Source of the DNA: Gentiana macrophylla | Lineage: Eukaryota; Streptophyta; Magnoliopsida; Gentianales; Gentianaceae | Direction of reading: 5' to 3' | Assembly: GCA_026214975.1 (NCBI GenBank) | Contig: CM047805.1 | Span: forward strand, 186,311,333-186,375,332 | DNA: 64,000 nucleotides | In this document: piece after piece, positions 1 to 12,099 of the stretch | How the letters are laid out: each line of letters begins with the position of its first letter | How positions within the stretch are numbered: the first letter of the stretch is position 1 | The notes under the pieces: model-generated | Database searches by the model: none | Told to the model about the DNA's origin: nothing | Seen by the model: the letters and a program-made list of their open reading frames with translations, nothing else | Position numbers and translations under genes: made by a program

Positions 1-1577
1 GATGTACTGTTGAATAGGGCTTTGACAGTGTGAACTGACTAGCACGTATTAGATGTCTTTTTGTCTTTAAGTAGCGTGTAGATCTCGCTCATCGAAGTGT
101 AGTGACACTTAGACTGTACGTGGATGTGTATTAGAGAATACGTACGTTAGACTGACCCACTTACACTGTTAAGTGTCACACTATGTGACACTTTTGTAAT
201 TATCCTTAGGACCGGAGTCTACATGGCATCACGGTGTGGATTGTCATGCTTTACACTATTGAGGTTTCCCCTAACCATAGGGTGATCATGCAATAGTGAT
301 TGGGTATGATATTGAAGCATGCGGAGTATACATGTAAGGTCGTTTGGGAATCGCGTACCTTAAGAGTAGGAGTGAATATCCGAAAGGGCCTTCCCGTAAG
401 GAATGTCAAGTTCTCGTGAATCTTTGCAAAGTAGGAGTAAATGAGTTATTCCGAGAGAGCTTGATATCCAGATTATGGGATGCGATCAAGTTACGATCGT
501 ATGGATATTACTACAGCGATATGATTCTATTTACACGCTAACCGAGCACATGAAATGTAGTAGTCATTGCGTATTGACTCTTCCGATGATTGGGGTCATG
601 GACGTGTTGCTGAGACGCCATCCATGATCGTTAGAGGTGAAGGACATTATCGTAAATTGCACCTTATGTCTACGGCCAACATATTCGTAAGCTTCATCGG
701 GTCACACGCATATGAATGTCGAGTTGGATTAAAATGCGTTATAGTTGATGACCAAATAAGGAAAGTTTATCTCGAGACTATAAATGTTATAGTGGTAAAT
801 TAATATGACGGTATTTATTTATTATGAATAAATTAAATACAAGATATTAATTATATTATTAATTAAAGAATATTCCGGAAGCCAATAAATTGGCAAAAGG
901 GGCGCAGGTCACAAGTGTATTGGATACACCTGGATTGTGCAATTTGATTAATAAGATTACCATAATATTAATATTGGATATTAATTGATTTTTAAAAAAT
1001 AGATTTATGGTAATAAGATAAATATATTCAATATAAGATATTGACAATATTTAGTTTTTATTTAATATAAGATATTAGAATAAAAGAGATAAATCAATTA
1101 TGGAGATTTTCCTTATTTTATTAGGAGAATGTTTTTCTCTCTCATCAATCTAGTAGAAACTAATCCCAATCAATTTGGGAGAAGAGAGGGGAGCCCCAAT
1201 TTCCTATAAATATGAGGGCTTGACTAGCTCTTTTGTACACCATTATTCCAAGAGCTAATTGTTCTTGAGAAAAATACAGAGCTTCTTAGATAGAGGATTG
1301 AGAGAGAGAAAAATGTCGACCTAGCAGTCGAATTTTTCCAATAGCAATCCGGGAGGATTCCGGCAAGGCGTTCGTGTGGATAACTGATAGAGACCGGACG
1401 CTTGGACGGCTTAGGCGCATCTACTTCTACCGGACAGTCAAAGCTTCGATCTTTAAGATTAAGAAAGGTATAATCTTTGTCCTCCTTGTTATATGTTTAT
1501 TGTTTAAACGAAGTCGATCTTTGGATCGGAAATCAAATTTTTATTTTTCGCTGCGCTACTCATTTGATTTTCTAACA
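1..1577 (+). mobile_element. Ty1-copia-type LTR (left part cut by window edge)
   Basis: The right end reads TTTTCTAACA at 1577, which fits an LTR ending in CA. Its sequence returns in inverted orientation at 2642 to about 4140: for example the CCGGTAGAAG-like block near 1420, the CGAAGTCGATC block near 1510, and the stretch around 210-330 that matches 3880-3990 reversed. The inverted copy starts with TGTTAG, the complement of this end. No primer binding site follows at 1578, so this is a relic inside other copia debris rather than the 5' LTR of an intact element. The small ORFs inside it have no recognisable product. Class assignment is by inference from TG/CA ends and adjacent copia integrase remains. 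Confidence 0.6.
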
Positions 1578-1589
1578 TAAAAACCCTGC

Positions 1590-1735
1590 AACAAAAGGGT
1601 ATGGTGGAAGGATTACCACAGATAGACATTCTTGATGGTGTATGTAAGGAATGTACCTTGGGCAAAACATAGGTTACCCTTTCCTGGGTAATTCAAGCAG
1701 GCAAAAGGAAGTTCTCAATGATGTAGTTTCTTTCC
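1590..1735 (+). pseudogene. Copia GAG-pre-integrase fragment
   Basis: Reading the plus strand gives a broken peptide of the form KGMVEGLPQID...DGVCKECTLGK, then HRLPFPGNSSRQKE after a frame change. This is the zinc-binding GAG-pre-integrase region of Ty1-copia polyproteins (the GLP and C-x2-C...GK motifs). Only about 50 residues survive, wedged between two LTR relics, so it is a dead fragment. It is too short to place in a copia lineage. Confidence 0.6.
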
Positions 1736-1739
1736 GCAA

Positions 1740-2641
1740 ATGGATGGATCACGATTTACAAATTACAATACATAAATAAAGGATCTAAATTCCTACAAGG
1801 GGGTTAAGTTTGTCTTACCAATAGTAGGAAGAGAAGCCAAAATCTTCCAATGTGTTCTCCAAACGGTGGTTGTGACACCAATTCTTGGTACTAACCCTCC
1901 TTGATATGCTTCCAAGAAAAACTCCAAGTTTTTCTTCAACCGTAAAACCCAAGACAAAAAATAAAAATTTCTCTCTATTTATTTGTGTGTATGTCGAAAT
2001 TTGCATTGAATCATGTCTTGGAAGAACTCTCTTTATATAGGAGAGTAAATCCTTGGCCTCCAAGTTTCTAATTAATTAAATAATTAATTAAAAAGAAATC
2101 ACAATAAAGGATAATTCCATTTATAAAATATTGTGATTAATCAATCAATCAATTACAAATCAATTATCATTTATTAATAAATCATTTAACAAGTAAATAA
2201 TTAATCATTTAAGAAAATCAATTCTTGCCTTTTATTGATGAATGAGGCGCCACACACTAGGGTTTAGGTCCACAGAAAATGTCTTTTCTGTGTATATATT
2301 ATTTAGCCCAACTAAATAATATTTCGCATATCAATTAATTGGCCCAGCCAATTAATTATCATTGAGGCCCAATAACAGGAAAAACACCCGAATTACAGGA
2401 TCCACACTGGGGACCATGGACCTATAACCAATAGCTCCAATAATTAAGCAAAACATTCATCGAACAGAATATTCATACTTAAATTATTAATTCCGGGATT
2501 ACGCCATCATAAACCCGAAACTAAACTCTACCAATTATAGATATATACTTACACTCAACCCTATGAGTAAATAAGCGTCCACTAATATAATCACTACATA
2601 TGGACTAACCCTCCATAGACTGTCCATTCTAAGTGGGAAGT
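1740..2641 (-). mobile_element. Copia LTR relic, minus orientation
   Basis: This stretch resembles the LTR at 60558-62371. Shared blocks include the 'ggaccatgg...ctccgat' motif (here near 2412-2440), the 'acagaataatt...' block, 'cactacatatgga' near 2592, and an 'actctctttatataggagag' segment near 2027-2046. The last of these contains a TATA-like box for the minus-strand LTR promoter. The sequence is diverged and shorter than the 60-kb copy. No intact coding sequence is present; the minus-strand ORF at 1815-2063 lies in LTR sequence and has no recognised domain. Confidence 0.55.
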
Positions 2642-4300
2642 CTGTTAGGAAATCACTAGTTTAACGCAGCGGAATTTAAAATTTGATTTCCTTTTTCTAG
2701 ATCATTCTTCGTTTAAAAGCAATAAACACGTTAAGTAGTTTGACGGTTATACCTCAGATGATCTATAAGATCGCCGCTTTGATCGCCAACGGATAGTAGT
2801 TCAATCGCAAGCCGCCCACGCGTCCGGCCTCTATCGCTAATCCAAACGAACCCCTTGCCGGAATCCTCCTTGATTGCTATCGGAAAAACTCCGGTCGCTA
2901 GACCGACCTTTTCTTCCTCACAAACTCACTATGGATAGCTCTATTTTACACAAGAACTATGAGCTCTTTGAATTGTGATGTCACAAAAGAGCTTTTGACA
3001 CCCACCTCTTATTTATAGTCAAAAGTGGCGCCCATATGTAGCAGAAGAAAACATTTTCCCAATAAAATAAGGAAAATCAACTAAATTAATTTATCTCTTT
3101 AATTATAATTTATTTTGCCAATATCTTATATTGATTATAATGATCTTATTACCATAAATATATTTTTCAAAATCAATTAATATCTTATATTAATATTTTG
3201 GCAATCTTATTAATTAAAGTGCACAATCCAAGTGTATCTTACACACTTAAATGGCGCCCATTAGTCAACTAATTGACTTCCTAATATTCTTTAATTAATA
3301 TAATTTGTATATAATTAATATCTTGTATTTTATTTATTCATAATAAATAAATACCACCATATTAATTTACCACTATAACCTTTATAGTCTGTAGATAAAC
3401 TTTCCTTATTTGGTTATCAACTATAACCGCATTTTAATCCGACTCGATTTTCATATGTGTGTGTGACCCGATAGGCTTCGAATATGTTGGCCGTAGACAC
3501 AAAGTGCAATTTACTAAAATGCCCTTCATACCTAACGATCACGGGATAGCGTCTAGCAACACACCGCGACCCCAATCATCGGAAGAGTCAAAAGCAATGA
3601 CTACTACCTTTCATGTGAAGCAGTTACCATGTAACTTATAATCCTATCGTTTGTAATAATATCCATACGATCGTATCTCGAGTGTCAATACATTAACGAT
3701 CGTATCTTATAATCTGGATATCATGTTCTCTCGGAATAACACATTTACTCCCACTTTGCAAAGATTCTCGAGAGCTAGACATTCCTTATAAGAAGGCCAT
3801 TTCGGATATTCGATCCCAATCATAGGATACGCGATTCCCGGACGACCAATCATGTATACTCCGCGATGCTTCAATATCATACCCAATCACTACCGCATGA
3901 TCGCCCGTGGTTGGGAGAAATCTCAATAGTGTCAAAGCATGACAATTCACACCGTGATGCCATGAAGACTCGGTCAAAAGGATAATTACACATCCGCCAC
4001 ATAGTGTGACACTTAATGTAAAGGTCGATCTAACGTACACATTCTCTAATACACGCCCACGCATACCCAAGTGTCCCTACACTTCGATGACGAGATCTAT
4101 CCCTATCTTCTAAAAGATAAAGACATCTAATACGTCTTTAATCTGAATATACCATCAATGTCCCATTTGATAATATGTAAGACTAGAGACATTTAAGCAC
4201 CAACCTTGTTATAGTGATTAGAGATCTCATCAACCATAATCACTATCATTGGTTTCTCTATCACGATTGATACTAGCGACGTTATATATATATATACAAC
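2642..4300 (-). mobile_element. Copia-type LTR, inverted copy of 1-1577
   Basis: It begins TGTTAGGAAATC on the plus strand and runs as the reverse complement of the LTR at 1-1577 up to about 4140, where its partner leaves the window. The right boundary is therefore uncertain; 4300 is a guess from the change in sequence character. Together the two copies form a large imperfect inverted repeat separated by about 1.06 kb. The small ORFs at 3459-3641 and 3786-4070 are by-products of the LTR sequence. Confidence 0.6.
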
Positions 4301-4584
4301 AAATAATATGAAGATAAACAATATATAATAACATTGATTTTGTTCAATATATAATCACTATCATGGTTTCTCTATTGTTTCCTTTTCGATTGTAATTCAG
4401 CTATAAATAGCTTTGATTTTGTTCAATGAAAGTATCCTTTTTTTTTGCTCAAAGTATTCTGATTACATTAACAGACGCCATTGCCAGAGTTTTTTTTTTT
4501 TTTTTGGGAGGGGGAAAGGGTTTAAGGAGGCAGGGAATTCGGTAGAGATAAATTAGAAAGAAATGCATTTTCTAATTGTTTAAT

Positions 4585-4746
4585 GGGTAATGATAGAGTT
4601 ACTCCCTAAATTCTACACCATGTTTACACCCAAGATAATCTTGTGGTTGTGATTTTTTCAAGTTTTTTTACAAGTGAAAAATATGTGGTGAGATGATAAT
4701 GGTGTAAAAATGGTGTAGACTTAAGGGAGTAAACCTATCACTCCCC
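4585..4746. mobile_element. MITE with 9-bp target duplication
   Basis: The ends are inverted repeats of roughly 40 bases. The left arm reads TGATAGAGTTACTCCCT then CTACACCATGTTTACACC; the right arm, reversed, reads TGATAGGTTTACTCCCT then CTACACCATTTTTACACC. The perfect direct repeat ttgtttaat flanks it (4576-4584 and 4747-4755). A 9-bp duplication suggests a MULE-type mobiliser, though an 8-bp hAT reading is possible. It is 162 bp and non-coding, and lies about 0.5 kb upstream of the EXO70A start codon. Confidence 0.75.
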
Positions 4747-4755
4747 TTGTTTAAT

Positions 4756-5257
4756 ATTATATATATTTAATATAAAAATGGTAGGTTTACCTGATTTAAC
4801 GTACATAAAATAAAAGTTGTATCAAGAATTTATGTTGTATTGATTTTTATCTAGAGTAATGATAGTGTCACAACGGTTGAGTCACAACGGTTATCTGCAC
4901 CAATGATCATAATGAGTCTAAATTGATCATAATGTAATCTAATATGATAAACGATATGGATAAATTGTTATGTTATCGCGAATTCGCTCTGCTCAGATCA
5001 TTATTTTTTCTATGTGAATGAAACAATAAAAAAAGACCAGCCAAATTTCATTTTTGGAGGCAAGTCGTTCGGGAAACCGTTTATAACGGCCATTTCCGCA
5101 AAGCGCGCGATCGGGAGGGAAAGTTGAAGTTTTTTTTTTTTTTTTTTTGACAGTGGGAAAGTTAAAGCTGCTGGATCAAAATCAAATCGAATCAAATTTC
5201 CATACATGTTAATGTTTCAGGCATTTTCCACCGGCAGCACAATCGCCGATTCGGAAA
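4756..5257 (+). promoter_or_regulatory. Upstream region and 5' leader of EXO70A
   Basis: About 500 bases separate the MITE from the EXO70A start codon. The sequence is AT-rich with a long T run near 5131-5149 and no other gene. The last ~50 bases are less AT-rich and probably belong to the 5' UTR. I cannot assign a TATA box or transcription start with confidence. Confidence 0.35.
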
Positions 5258-8200
5258 ATGGCAACGGCCATGGAAACCCTAGGCGAGAAAGCTGCAGCGA
5301 TGAGAGACTCTATGCACAAGGCACAGGCCGTCACTGATTCTATGGTCTCCATTCTCGGCTCCTTCGATCACCGTCTCTCCGCCCTTGAGACTGCCATGCG
5401 TCCCACTCAGGCATGCTACTTTCCCAATCCCCATTCCTTTTTAATCATCACTCTTTTCATGTTTAATCAGGCCACACTTTCCAGTTAATTACACGATTCA
5501 TTGATATATATGAGATTCTGTAAAAGTGTGTTGTATGTTATAATATGTATATTCTGATGCTAAGTATTGGTTTCTTGCTTTTTGTCCATGGAATGCATCG
5601 TAGTTAAGGACACATTCGATTCGAAGGGCCCACGAGAACATAGACAAAACGCTCAAGCATGCTGAGGCCATTTTGGGACAATTCGATCTTTCTCGCCAGG
5701 TTCCTTTCTTTATGTTCTACCGTGTTGAGTTCCTTGGTGCATTAAAAAGGTGTTATAACTATACTATGGGGGTGTGATGATGATAAATTATACTCCTTTT
5801 TATGGTGATTTAATCACTTTTGGCACATGAGTAAAAACAAGTACTGTTAATTAGCAAATGCTACTAAGAGAAACTTGAACTTTCAACATACACATGCTCT
5901 AAAATGACGCATTTTAGACATAGAAAAGATATTCGATAGTATGAGAAGGTCATGTGCGAGAGAATCATAAGAGCAAAATACAAGGGGATGTAGGAGGGAG
6001 TTTTGGAGGAGGGTGGATATAATAATGAAGGTAATTATCCTCTCGTTATCGAATCAAACTAGTGAAACTGAAAGTACAGAACACTCTTTTGAGATCCTGA
6101 AAATGTGTCAATTCCTTTTTTTTCATAACACTCTCGAAATTTGAGCAAGAATTGTTGCATGTAAGTGACCTGACCTGACTGCAGTCTATGGTTCTGCTTC
6201 TTTACACAGTGTCATACTTCACATCTTCCTTGGAAATATTTCTCATAGTTCATAACCATATGATTATTATTTTGAATTGCTTAGGCAGAAGCTAAAATAC
6301 TCAGGGGACCGCATGAAGATTTGGAAAGTTACTTAGAAGCAGTTGATCAGTTGAGGAAAATTGTTGGCTTCTTCACTGGTAACAAGAACCTTAAAAGTAG
6401 TGTTGGTGTAGTCAACCATTGCAACAACTTGTTATCGAAGGCTATCACAAAGCTAGAAGAGGAATTCCGCCAACTTCTAAGCTCATATAGGTCCGTTCTT
6501 GTGTAAAGTAGCTAGTAGTTTAAAATCTTCAAACTGCATGAGCATTTCCTAGACATTATTAATCAGACCTCTTTCACTTTGACAGTATAAGATTATCACT
6601 TTTTTTTACCCTTCAATCTTATGTCTAATTAAGAATATTAAATCTACCCTCATTTAGTTGCCCTTCATTTGCATATCAGCAAACCGGTGGAACCAGATCT
6701 TCTGTTTGATTGCCTTCCCACTACTATGAGGCCTTCAACTGGATCGCCTGCTCAGGGGGACTCTTGTGCCTTGAGACAATCTTCCGAGCACCAGACCAAA
6801 AGTCTACAACCTGTCATTTTTCATCCTCCGGCGCTCATTCCTCACAGAATACTTCCTTTGCTGCATGACCTGTCCCTCCAACTTGTTCAAGCTGGCAATC
6901 AACCGCAATGTTTCAATATTTACAGGTAAGGTACTTAGACTCAACCAAGTTAATGTTTAGTTTTTTTTATGAATAATTTCATTTTATATTTCAAACTCAA
7001 CCTACTTTGAGTAACATGGTTATGTTCTTGTCTTGTATCAGCAAGATTGTGTTTTTTTTTTTTTTGGATTGTTCTTCAATCAATTCCTATTTTTATTAAG
7101 ATTCGTGATTTTTGTCTTCCTCACTTTGTTTGTGTCTATAATATAAATAACTCATGTGAAACAATGAAGTAGCAATAACACCAGCCAAAAGCCTGATTGC
7201 GACATCTCATATTGCAGAAGTTGGATAGGGGAAAAAGCCTGATATAATATACATAAACACACACACACAGAGGCACACATACACCTGAGTATATATGTGT
7301 GTGTGCCTGGTGACTTATGTGTCCTCCATGTTGCTGAAGTTATTGAGCTTCTCGTTGAGTAGAAGAAAAGAGAACTTTCTATATACTTGAGTTTCATTGT
7401 TTAAGTGGCAAAGAGGCTATACAAATAGACAAAATTAGTATCAGCTTATTATATACCTGGTAGATATATGAACAAGTAAAATCATAAAACAAACCTGTTT
7501 ACCCTGAAGTTAGCTACATTTCATTTGCATCTTCAAGAAACAATTGGCAACGGAGCAATTCCATAGTTAATGTTGGAATATCATAATCCAACTTTCTTAT
7601 GCTTCTTAGGTAAAAGTGAGAAATGAAATCTCCAAAAATATATTCATCTAGTTTGAATGTTTGAGGTGATCACCCTAACTAAAGCAGCGTGTGACCCTGT
7701 GTAAAAGTTTTTGATATAATGTTTCTTGAAAGCTTTCATCGTTAACATGTTTAATTGCAGTACACCGTGTCCTTTTTGTTATTTAGCGAAACTCGATCTG
7801 TAGTCATGGAACAGAGCTTAAAGAAACTAGGAGTGGAAAGACTAAGTAAGGATGATGTACAAAAGATGCAGTGGGAAGTTCTAGAGGCCAAAATCGAAAC
7901 TGGATTCATTTCATGCGGATAGCAGTGAGTTTTCCTCGAGTGTTGAGTGTTCTCAATTTTTAAATCTTTAAAACAAAATTTGTTCTCGCTCAATTTTCCA
8001 GCTCTTTTTGTCCACGTTTCAGGTTAAGCTTTTATTCGCTGCTGAAAAGAAAGTCTGCGATCAAATTTTCGATTTCCATGAAAGTCTTAGAGATCAATGT
8101 TATGCTGAGGTTACCAATGGCGGTGTTGCCATGCTGCTCAGTTTTGGAGAGGCTGTTGCAAGAAGCAAACGATCCCCAGAGAAGTTATTTGTCCTTCTAG

Positions 8201-9612
8201 ATATGTATGAGATAATGAGGGAACTACAGCCCGAGGTATGATCTGTCCCCATCGGTGCAAACTCTTTTGGAATTAAATTCAAGTTCAGTTTCTCTTAGAT
8301 CTGAAAGCTGTTGTTTACTTTAATTTTGATGATAGATTAACACACTCTTTGGAAGCAAGTACTGCAATGGAATGCGAGATTCGGCAGCGCAGTTGACCAA
8401 GCGTCTAGCTCAGACGGCTCAAGAAACCTTTGCAGATTTTGAAGAAGCTGTTGAAAAAGATGCCACCAAAACCGCTGTTTTTGATGGAACTGTCCATCCT
8501 TTAACTAGCTATGTCATAAACTATGTGAAGTTTTTGTTCGAGTAAGTCTACGTTTCTTTCTTCACTTTCTAAGTTTCCGTTGTGTTATACTTTAGTTCAT
8601 GTCATGTTTACATAACTTAGATTTGGGCCTGAATAAATTTTCAGCTACCAATCGACATTGAAACAACTTTTTCAAGAGTTTGAAGAGAGTGAAGCAGACG
8701 ACAAGTTAGCATCTTTAACTACACGGATAATGCAGGCTTTGCAGAACAATTTAGATGGGAAATCTAAGCAGTATAAAGATCCAGCATTGACTCAACTTTT
8801 TCTTATGAATAACATGCACTACATAGTACGATCTGTCCGAAGGTACAGTATGCTTAGACTTATTATTAACTTCTACTCATATTTCATTGAAAAATGATCC
8901 GCTTTCTTCAGGTCAGAAGCAAAGGATTTGTTAGGGGATGATTGGGTGCAGATACAACGTAGGATAGTCCAACAACATGCGAATCAATACAAACGAATCT
9001 CTTGGTCTAAGGTTCGGGTTGTTCCTGTGTTTTGACAGTTTGTTTTTGTACCGCTTGTTGTTGTGATCATTGAGACTATATGTATGTATGTTGTCCAGAT
9101 TCTGCAGTGTCTATCCGTTCCTCCGGACTGTCTTCAGGAAGCGGCTCGCTCACACCAGAAGGCAGTACCAATAGTGGGGTGTCCCGTGCAATGGTGAAAG
9201 AGAGGTTCAAGAACTTCAATATGCTGTTTGAGGAGATTCACCAGAGGCAGTCTCAATGGACAGTTCCTGACAGTGAGCTTCGGGAATCGTTGAGGCTTGC
9301 AGTTGCTGAAGTCCTTTTGCCTGCTTACAGATCTTTCCTCAAGCGCTTTGGGTATGCTATGCTATCTTATCTACACGCTTTTCTTTTCATACTTTGAAAA
9401 CGCGTTTTAACTACATCATCATTTGTAATGCTTGTAAGCAAATCAAAAGTTGGTGTTTAGATAGTAGTAGTAATCTCTATATTGATGTACACAGGCCAAT
9501 GATAGAAAATGGGAAGAATCCACAAAAGTATATAAGGTACAAACCAGAAGATCTTGAAAGAATGCTTGCTGAGTTCTTTGAAGGCAAAACTTGGAGTGAC
9601 CAAAAGCGATAG
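5258..9612 (+). CDS. EXO70A1: Exocyst subunit EXO70A (11 exons, two single-base frameshifts)
   Basis: EXO70 is a rod-shaped subunit of the exocyst, which tethers secretory vesicles to the plasma membrane. The A clade serves general exocytosis and polarised growth in plants. Exons by homology and splice sites: 5258-5410, 5604-5699, 6285-6490, 6680-6925, 7787-7924, 8023-8235, 8336-8541, 8645-8842, 8912-9011, 9099-9351, 9495-9612. Diagnostic matches to plant EXO70A1 include VVSILGSFD-like and LSALETAMRPTQ near the N terminus, GPHEDLESYLEA, EEFRQLLSSY, SPEKLFVLLDMYEIMREL, TSYVINYVKFLF, QALQNNLDGKSKQYKDPALT and LRESLRLAVAEVLLPAYRSF near the C terminus. With the lost bases allowed for, the product is about 642 residues, the family's usual size. 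Oddities: intron 1 has a GC donor; exon 5 lacks one base near 7896-7899, giving a stop at 7920-7922; exon 10 lacks one base near 9118-9121. All other splice sites are GT-AG. It is either a very recent pseudogene or, more likely, a working gene with sequence errors. A polyadenylation signal aataaa lies at 9770. Confidence 0.9.
5411..5603 (+). other. GC-AG intron 1 of EXO70A
   Basis: The exon ends CAG at 5410 and the intron begins GCATGC; the acceptor is TAG at 5601-5603. The protein join ...MRPTQ/LRTHSIRRAH matches the family without a gap, so the boundary is well fixed. GC-AG introns are a known minority class spliced by the major spliceosome. Confidence 0.75.
7896..7922 (+). other. Frameshift and premature stop in EXO70A exon 5
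   Basis: The family has a GNWIHFMRIAV block here. The DNA has five bases (GAAAC) where two codons for G and N need six, after which TGG ATT CAT TTC ATG CGG ATA GCA reads correctly into a perfect GTGAGT donor. As written, the frame reaches TAG at 7920-7922. Confidence 0.85.
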
Positions 9613-10238
9613 CTAGCTAGCTAGCTGCATCCCCTGTTTACCTGTACGAGCCCCGTTCCACATTTATTTATTTTTTCATGGTTTAGTTAATTGTAAATAT
9701 ATTCCCATTAATTCGATATAGGTTGATCTGTTACCTTGTAATTATTCCTTACACGAACGAAATGCTCTCAATAAACGAAAGGTTGTCTGTTTGTAAGAAA
9801 GCATTCACGAGCAATCTCCATTGTAGCAAAATAACAAGTATATTGTTATATATTGTTATTCTGCTTTCTCTAAGTGGCTTTTTATTTGGTTAATTACCTC
9901 CTTCAATTTAGATAAACCTTCCTCCTTAATTTACGGTAAAAAAAAAAAAGCATTCAAATCATATCCAACCTTTGACTTAAAACATTCTAAACACACCACA
10001 AAAAACATTAGCATCAACATATCCACATTTTAATCCTCGTATTTTTCGGCCAGTCTTTTTTTCTCTCTTCTATATCCATTACCTCTCTTCTTTAACTAGT
10101 CCTTTTTTTTTTTTTCTTAAAAAAAACAAAAACTTGTACATGTAAATGTAATGTATTTTTGTTAGTTCCCCTTCTCTATGTTTCTTTCACCCCATTTCAG
10201 TTTCATATGAGAGGGGGAAGGAGAATCCCAGAAAAACA
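9613..10238. other. Intergenic: EXO70A 3' UTR and LEA_2 upstream region
   Basis: The first ~200 bases are the EXO70A 3' UTR, with an AATAAA at 9770-9775. The rest is AT-rich with A and T runs near 9939 and 10106. The last ~60 bases before 10239 look like a 5' leader. No other gene is seen. Confidence 0.5.
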
Positions 10239-11119
10239 ATGGATTTTGATGATCTTAAGAAATCTAATGACATGGGTGTATACCCCCCTAACCCCAACCC
10301 CAACCCCAACCCCACCTATGTAAACAAGCATTTTCCACCCCCACCACCACCTCCACAACCACTGATGCAACCTGCAGGGTACCCTATGGGACCATACCAC
10401 CACCCCCAGGTGGGTTATGCCCATCCATATCAGGGCTATCCTTCTTCAAATCCAAGCTTCAAACTTTATTCTTCTCCTTCCTTTAATAGGTACGCACACG
10501 GCTATGGCGACCCGTGGATGGCTGATCAAAACATGTATAGTAATGACGAAGCCAATAAGTTTGGTCGTTTGATGTTTGCAACAATGGTAACATTAATAAT
10601 CATAATGTGTATGCTTAGTATGGTCATTTGGTCTCTTTTCGGTACAGAAGTACCCGAGTTTCAAGTTAGATCCTTTTCTGTATCAAACTTGACTGTGGAG
10701 GATAATATGCTACAAGCCAATTGGGATATCAACGTCACGATCGTGAACCCGAATACAAACTTGAAAATGCATTCGGGGGTTGTACACGTGTCGATCATCT
10801 ACGAGACCGTCCCTTTAGCGGTGTCGTTGGTCAATCCGTTTTTTATAGAGGGAAAAGAGGAATATAACTTGAATTTCAAAATGGATAATGTAAGTAGACA
10901 ATGTGAAGAAGTAGTGGCAACAGAAATATTGAAGGATAAAAAGGGGGAACAATGTTTGTTGGGTTGCATCTTGGTTTAGGGGCTAAAGTATCATCAACAA
11001 CTCTATGGAAAAGGGAATCATTGAAAGTTTGGTGTGATGATTTGAAGATAGATTTGGCTTCCGATGGAACTGGGTCTTTGTCTGAAGATAGTTCTAGGGA
11101 ATGCCTCCTCGATCCTTGA
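10239..11119 (+). CDS. LEA_2 / NDR1-HIN1-like membrane protein (one frameshift)
   Basis: A single-exon gene. The N terminus is proline-rich cytosolic sequence with a PNPNPNPNP repeat (about residues 17-25), a run of seven prolines near 33-39 and Tyr/Pro/Gly-rich sequence to about 95. One membrane span follows at about 111-134 (LMFATMVTLIIIMCMLSMVIW). The rest is a LEA_2 domain, with SFSVSNLTVEDNMLQANWDINVTIVNPN as the typical family strand pattern. Proteins of this type are type II plasma-membrane proteins linked to defence and stress; no enzymatic role is known. The open frame stops at 10976-10978. Losing one base in the A5G5 tract at 10938-10947 explains this, because the next frame continues the domain (VGLHLGLGAKVSS...LWKRESLKVWCDDLKID) to TGA at 11117-11119, giving about 293 residues. 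The start is the first ATG in a good context. Either a sequencing error or a recent null allele. Confidence 0.8.
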
Positions 11120-11132
11120 CATTTTTGTAATA

Positions 11133-11166
11133 AGTCTCTTTCTTTCTTTCTTTCTTTCTTTCTTTA
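11133..11166 (+). repeat. (TTTC)n microsatellite
   Basis: About seven uninterrupted TTTC units lie just past the LEA_2 stop codon, probably in its 3' UTR. A simple sequence repeat with no further function visible. Confidence 0.85.
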
Positions 11167-11169
11167 TTT

Positions 11170-12090
11170 TAATATATAAAACTGGATACCAGATTTGGAT
11201 ATTCATACTCATAACTCGTATAATCTGAACAAATTTTTTTTGAGAAATTTATTATAATCTGAACCATTTTTGTGATATTGTGGCTTACAGGTTTGCGGCG
11301 GACCAGTCAAACAAAGATGCATGTAAATAAATTGAGCACCAAAGAGGAACATCCATGGCGCATGTGCTCTGTTTTTCCCATTTATTTTTCTAGAATTCAT
11401 TTTAGAAAAAGTAATTGGCCGGTGCATGCATGGATTGTGTCAATAATGTTTATGTATATATTGTTTATACTTATGTCCCTGCTCTGTTTTTATGTTTATT
11501 TACGAAAGCTACATGTTATTTTCATTCACTGATCAAGTAATTATTTCATACGATCAATATTTAAGTTCACTAATTTTTTTAACTCATTCGTTTTCCCGGT
11601 TATTAGGTAAGATTCATGCTACAAAACGAAAACCTTCTCTAACTTCTAAATGAGCATGCACATTGTTTTGTCATTCGACAAAAAGATAGAGAAATCGACA
11701 CAAAAGCAGAAATTAACAATGAGTTTTTATATGTTACACCCTAAGTTTAAGGCATGAATCACACCTTGATATAATAATACACCGTTCATATAAACAATTG
11801 TACATGTCTTATGTGACTTTTTATATGCTAAATTGTAAGTTTAAGACATGAAATTCATACGTTCACATGAAATTATTGCCTCCAGAATGATTTGACCACA
11901 ACTCTAGCCAATCGAGCCAAAAAAATAATTTAAAAGTCATAAAATAGGGAATTTCTACTGCACGGACTATTTACCATTGAGTAAATTCTCGGGCCAATAA
12001 GAAGACGCGGCGTGACAAAAAAAAATTATAAAGTAGATTTTTCATTAATCAAATGAATCAAAGCGACCAAAGTCTTACAATCAGGAAATA
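11170..12090. other. Intergenic, no gene seen
   Basis: AT-rich sequence with short ORFs only. A weak local duplication is present: a block near 11728-11760 (ttttatatgttacaccc, aagtttaaggcatgaat) recurs near 11819-11855. I see no coding signal or RNA gene. Confidence 0.5.
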
Positions 12091-12099
12091 ATCGACATA

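Noticed and set aside
10290..10318. CCCCAA repeat resembling ciliate telomere DNA
   Set aside because: It is in frame in the LEA_2 gene and encodes Pro-Asn repeats in a proline-rich tail.
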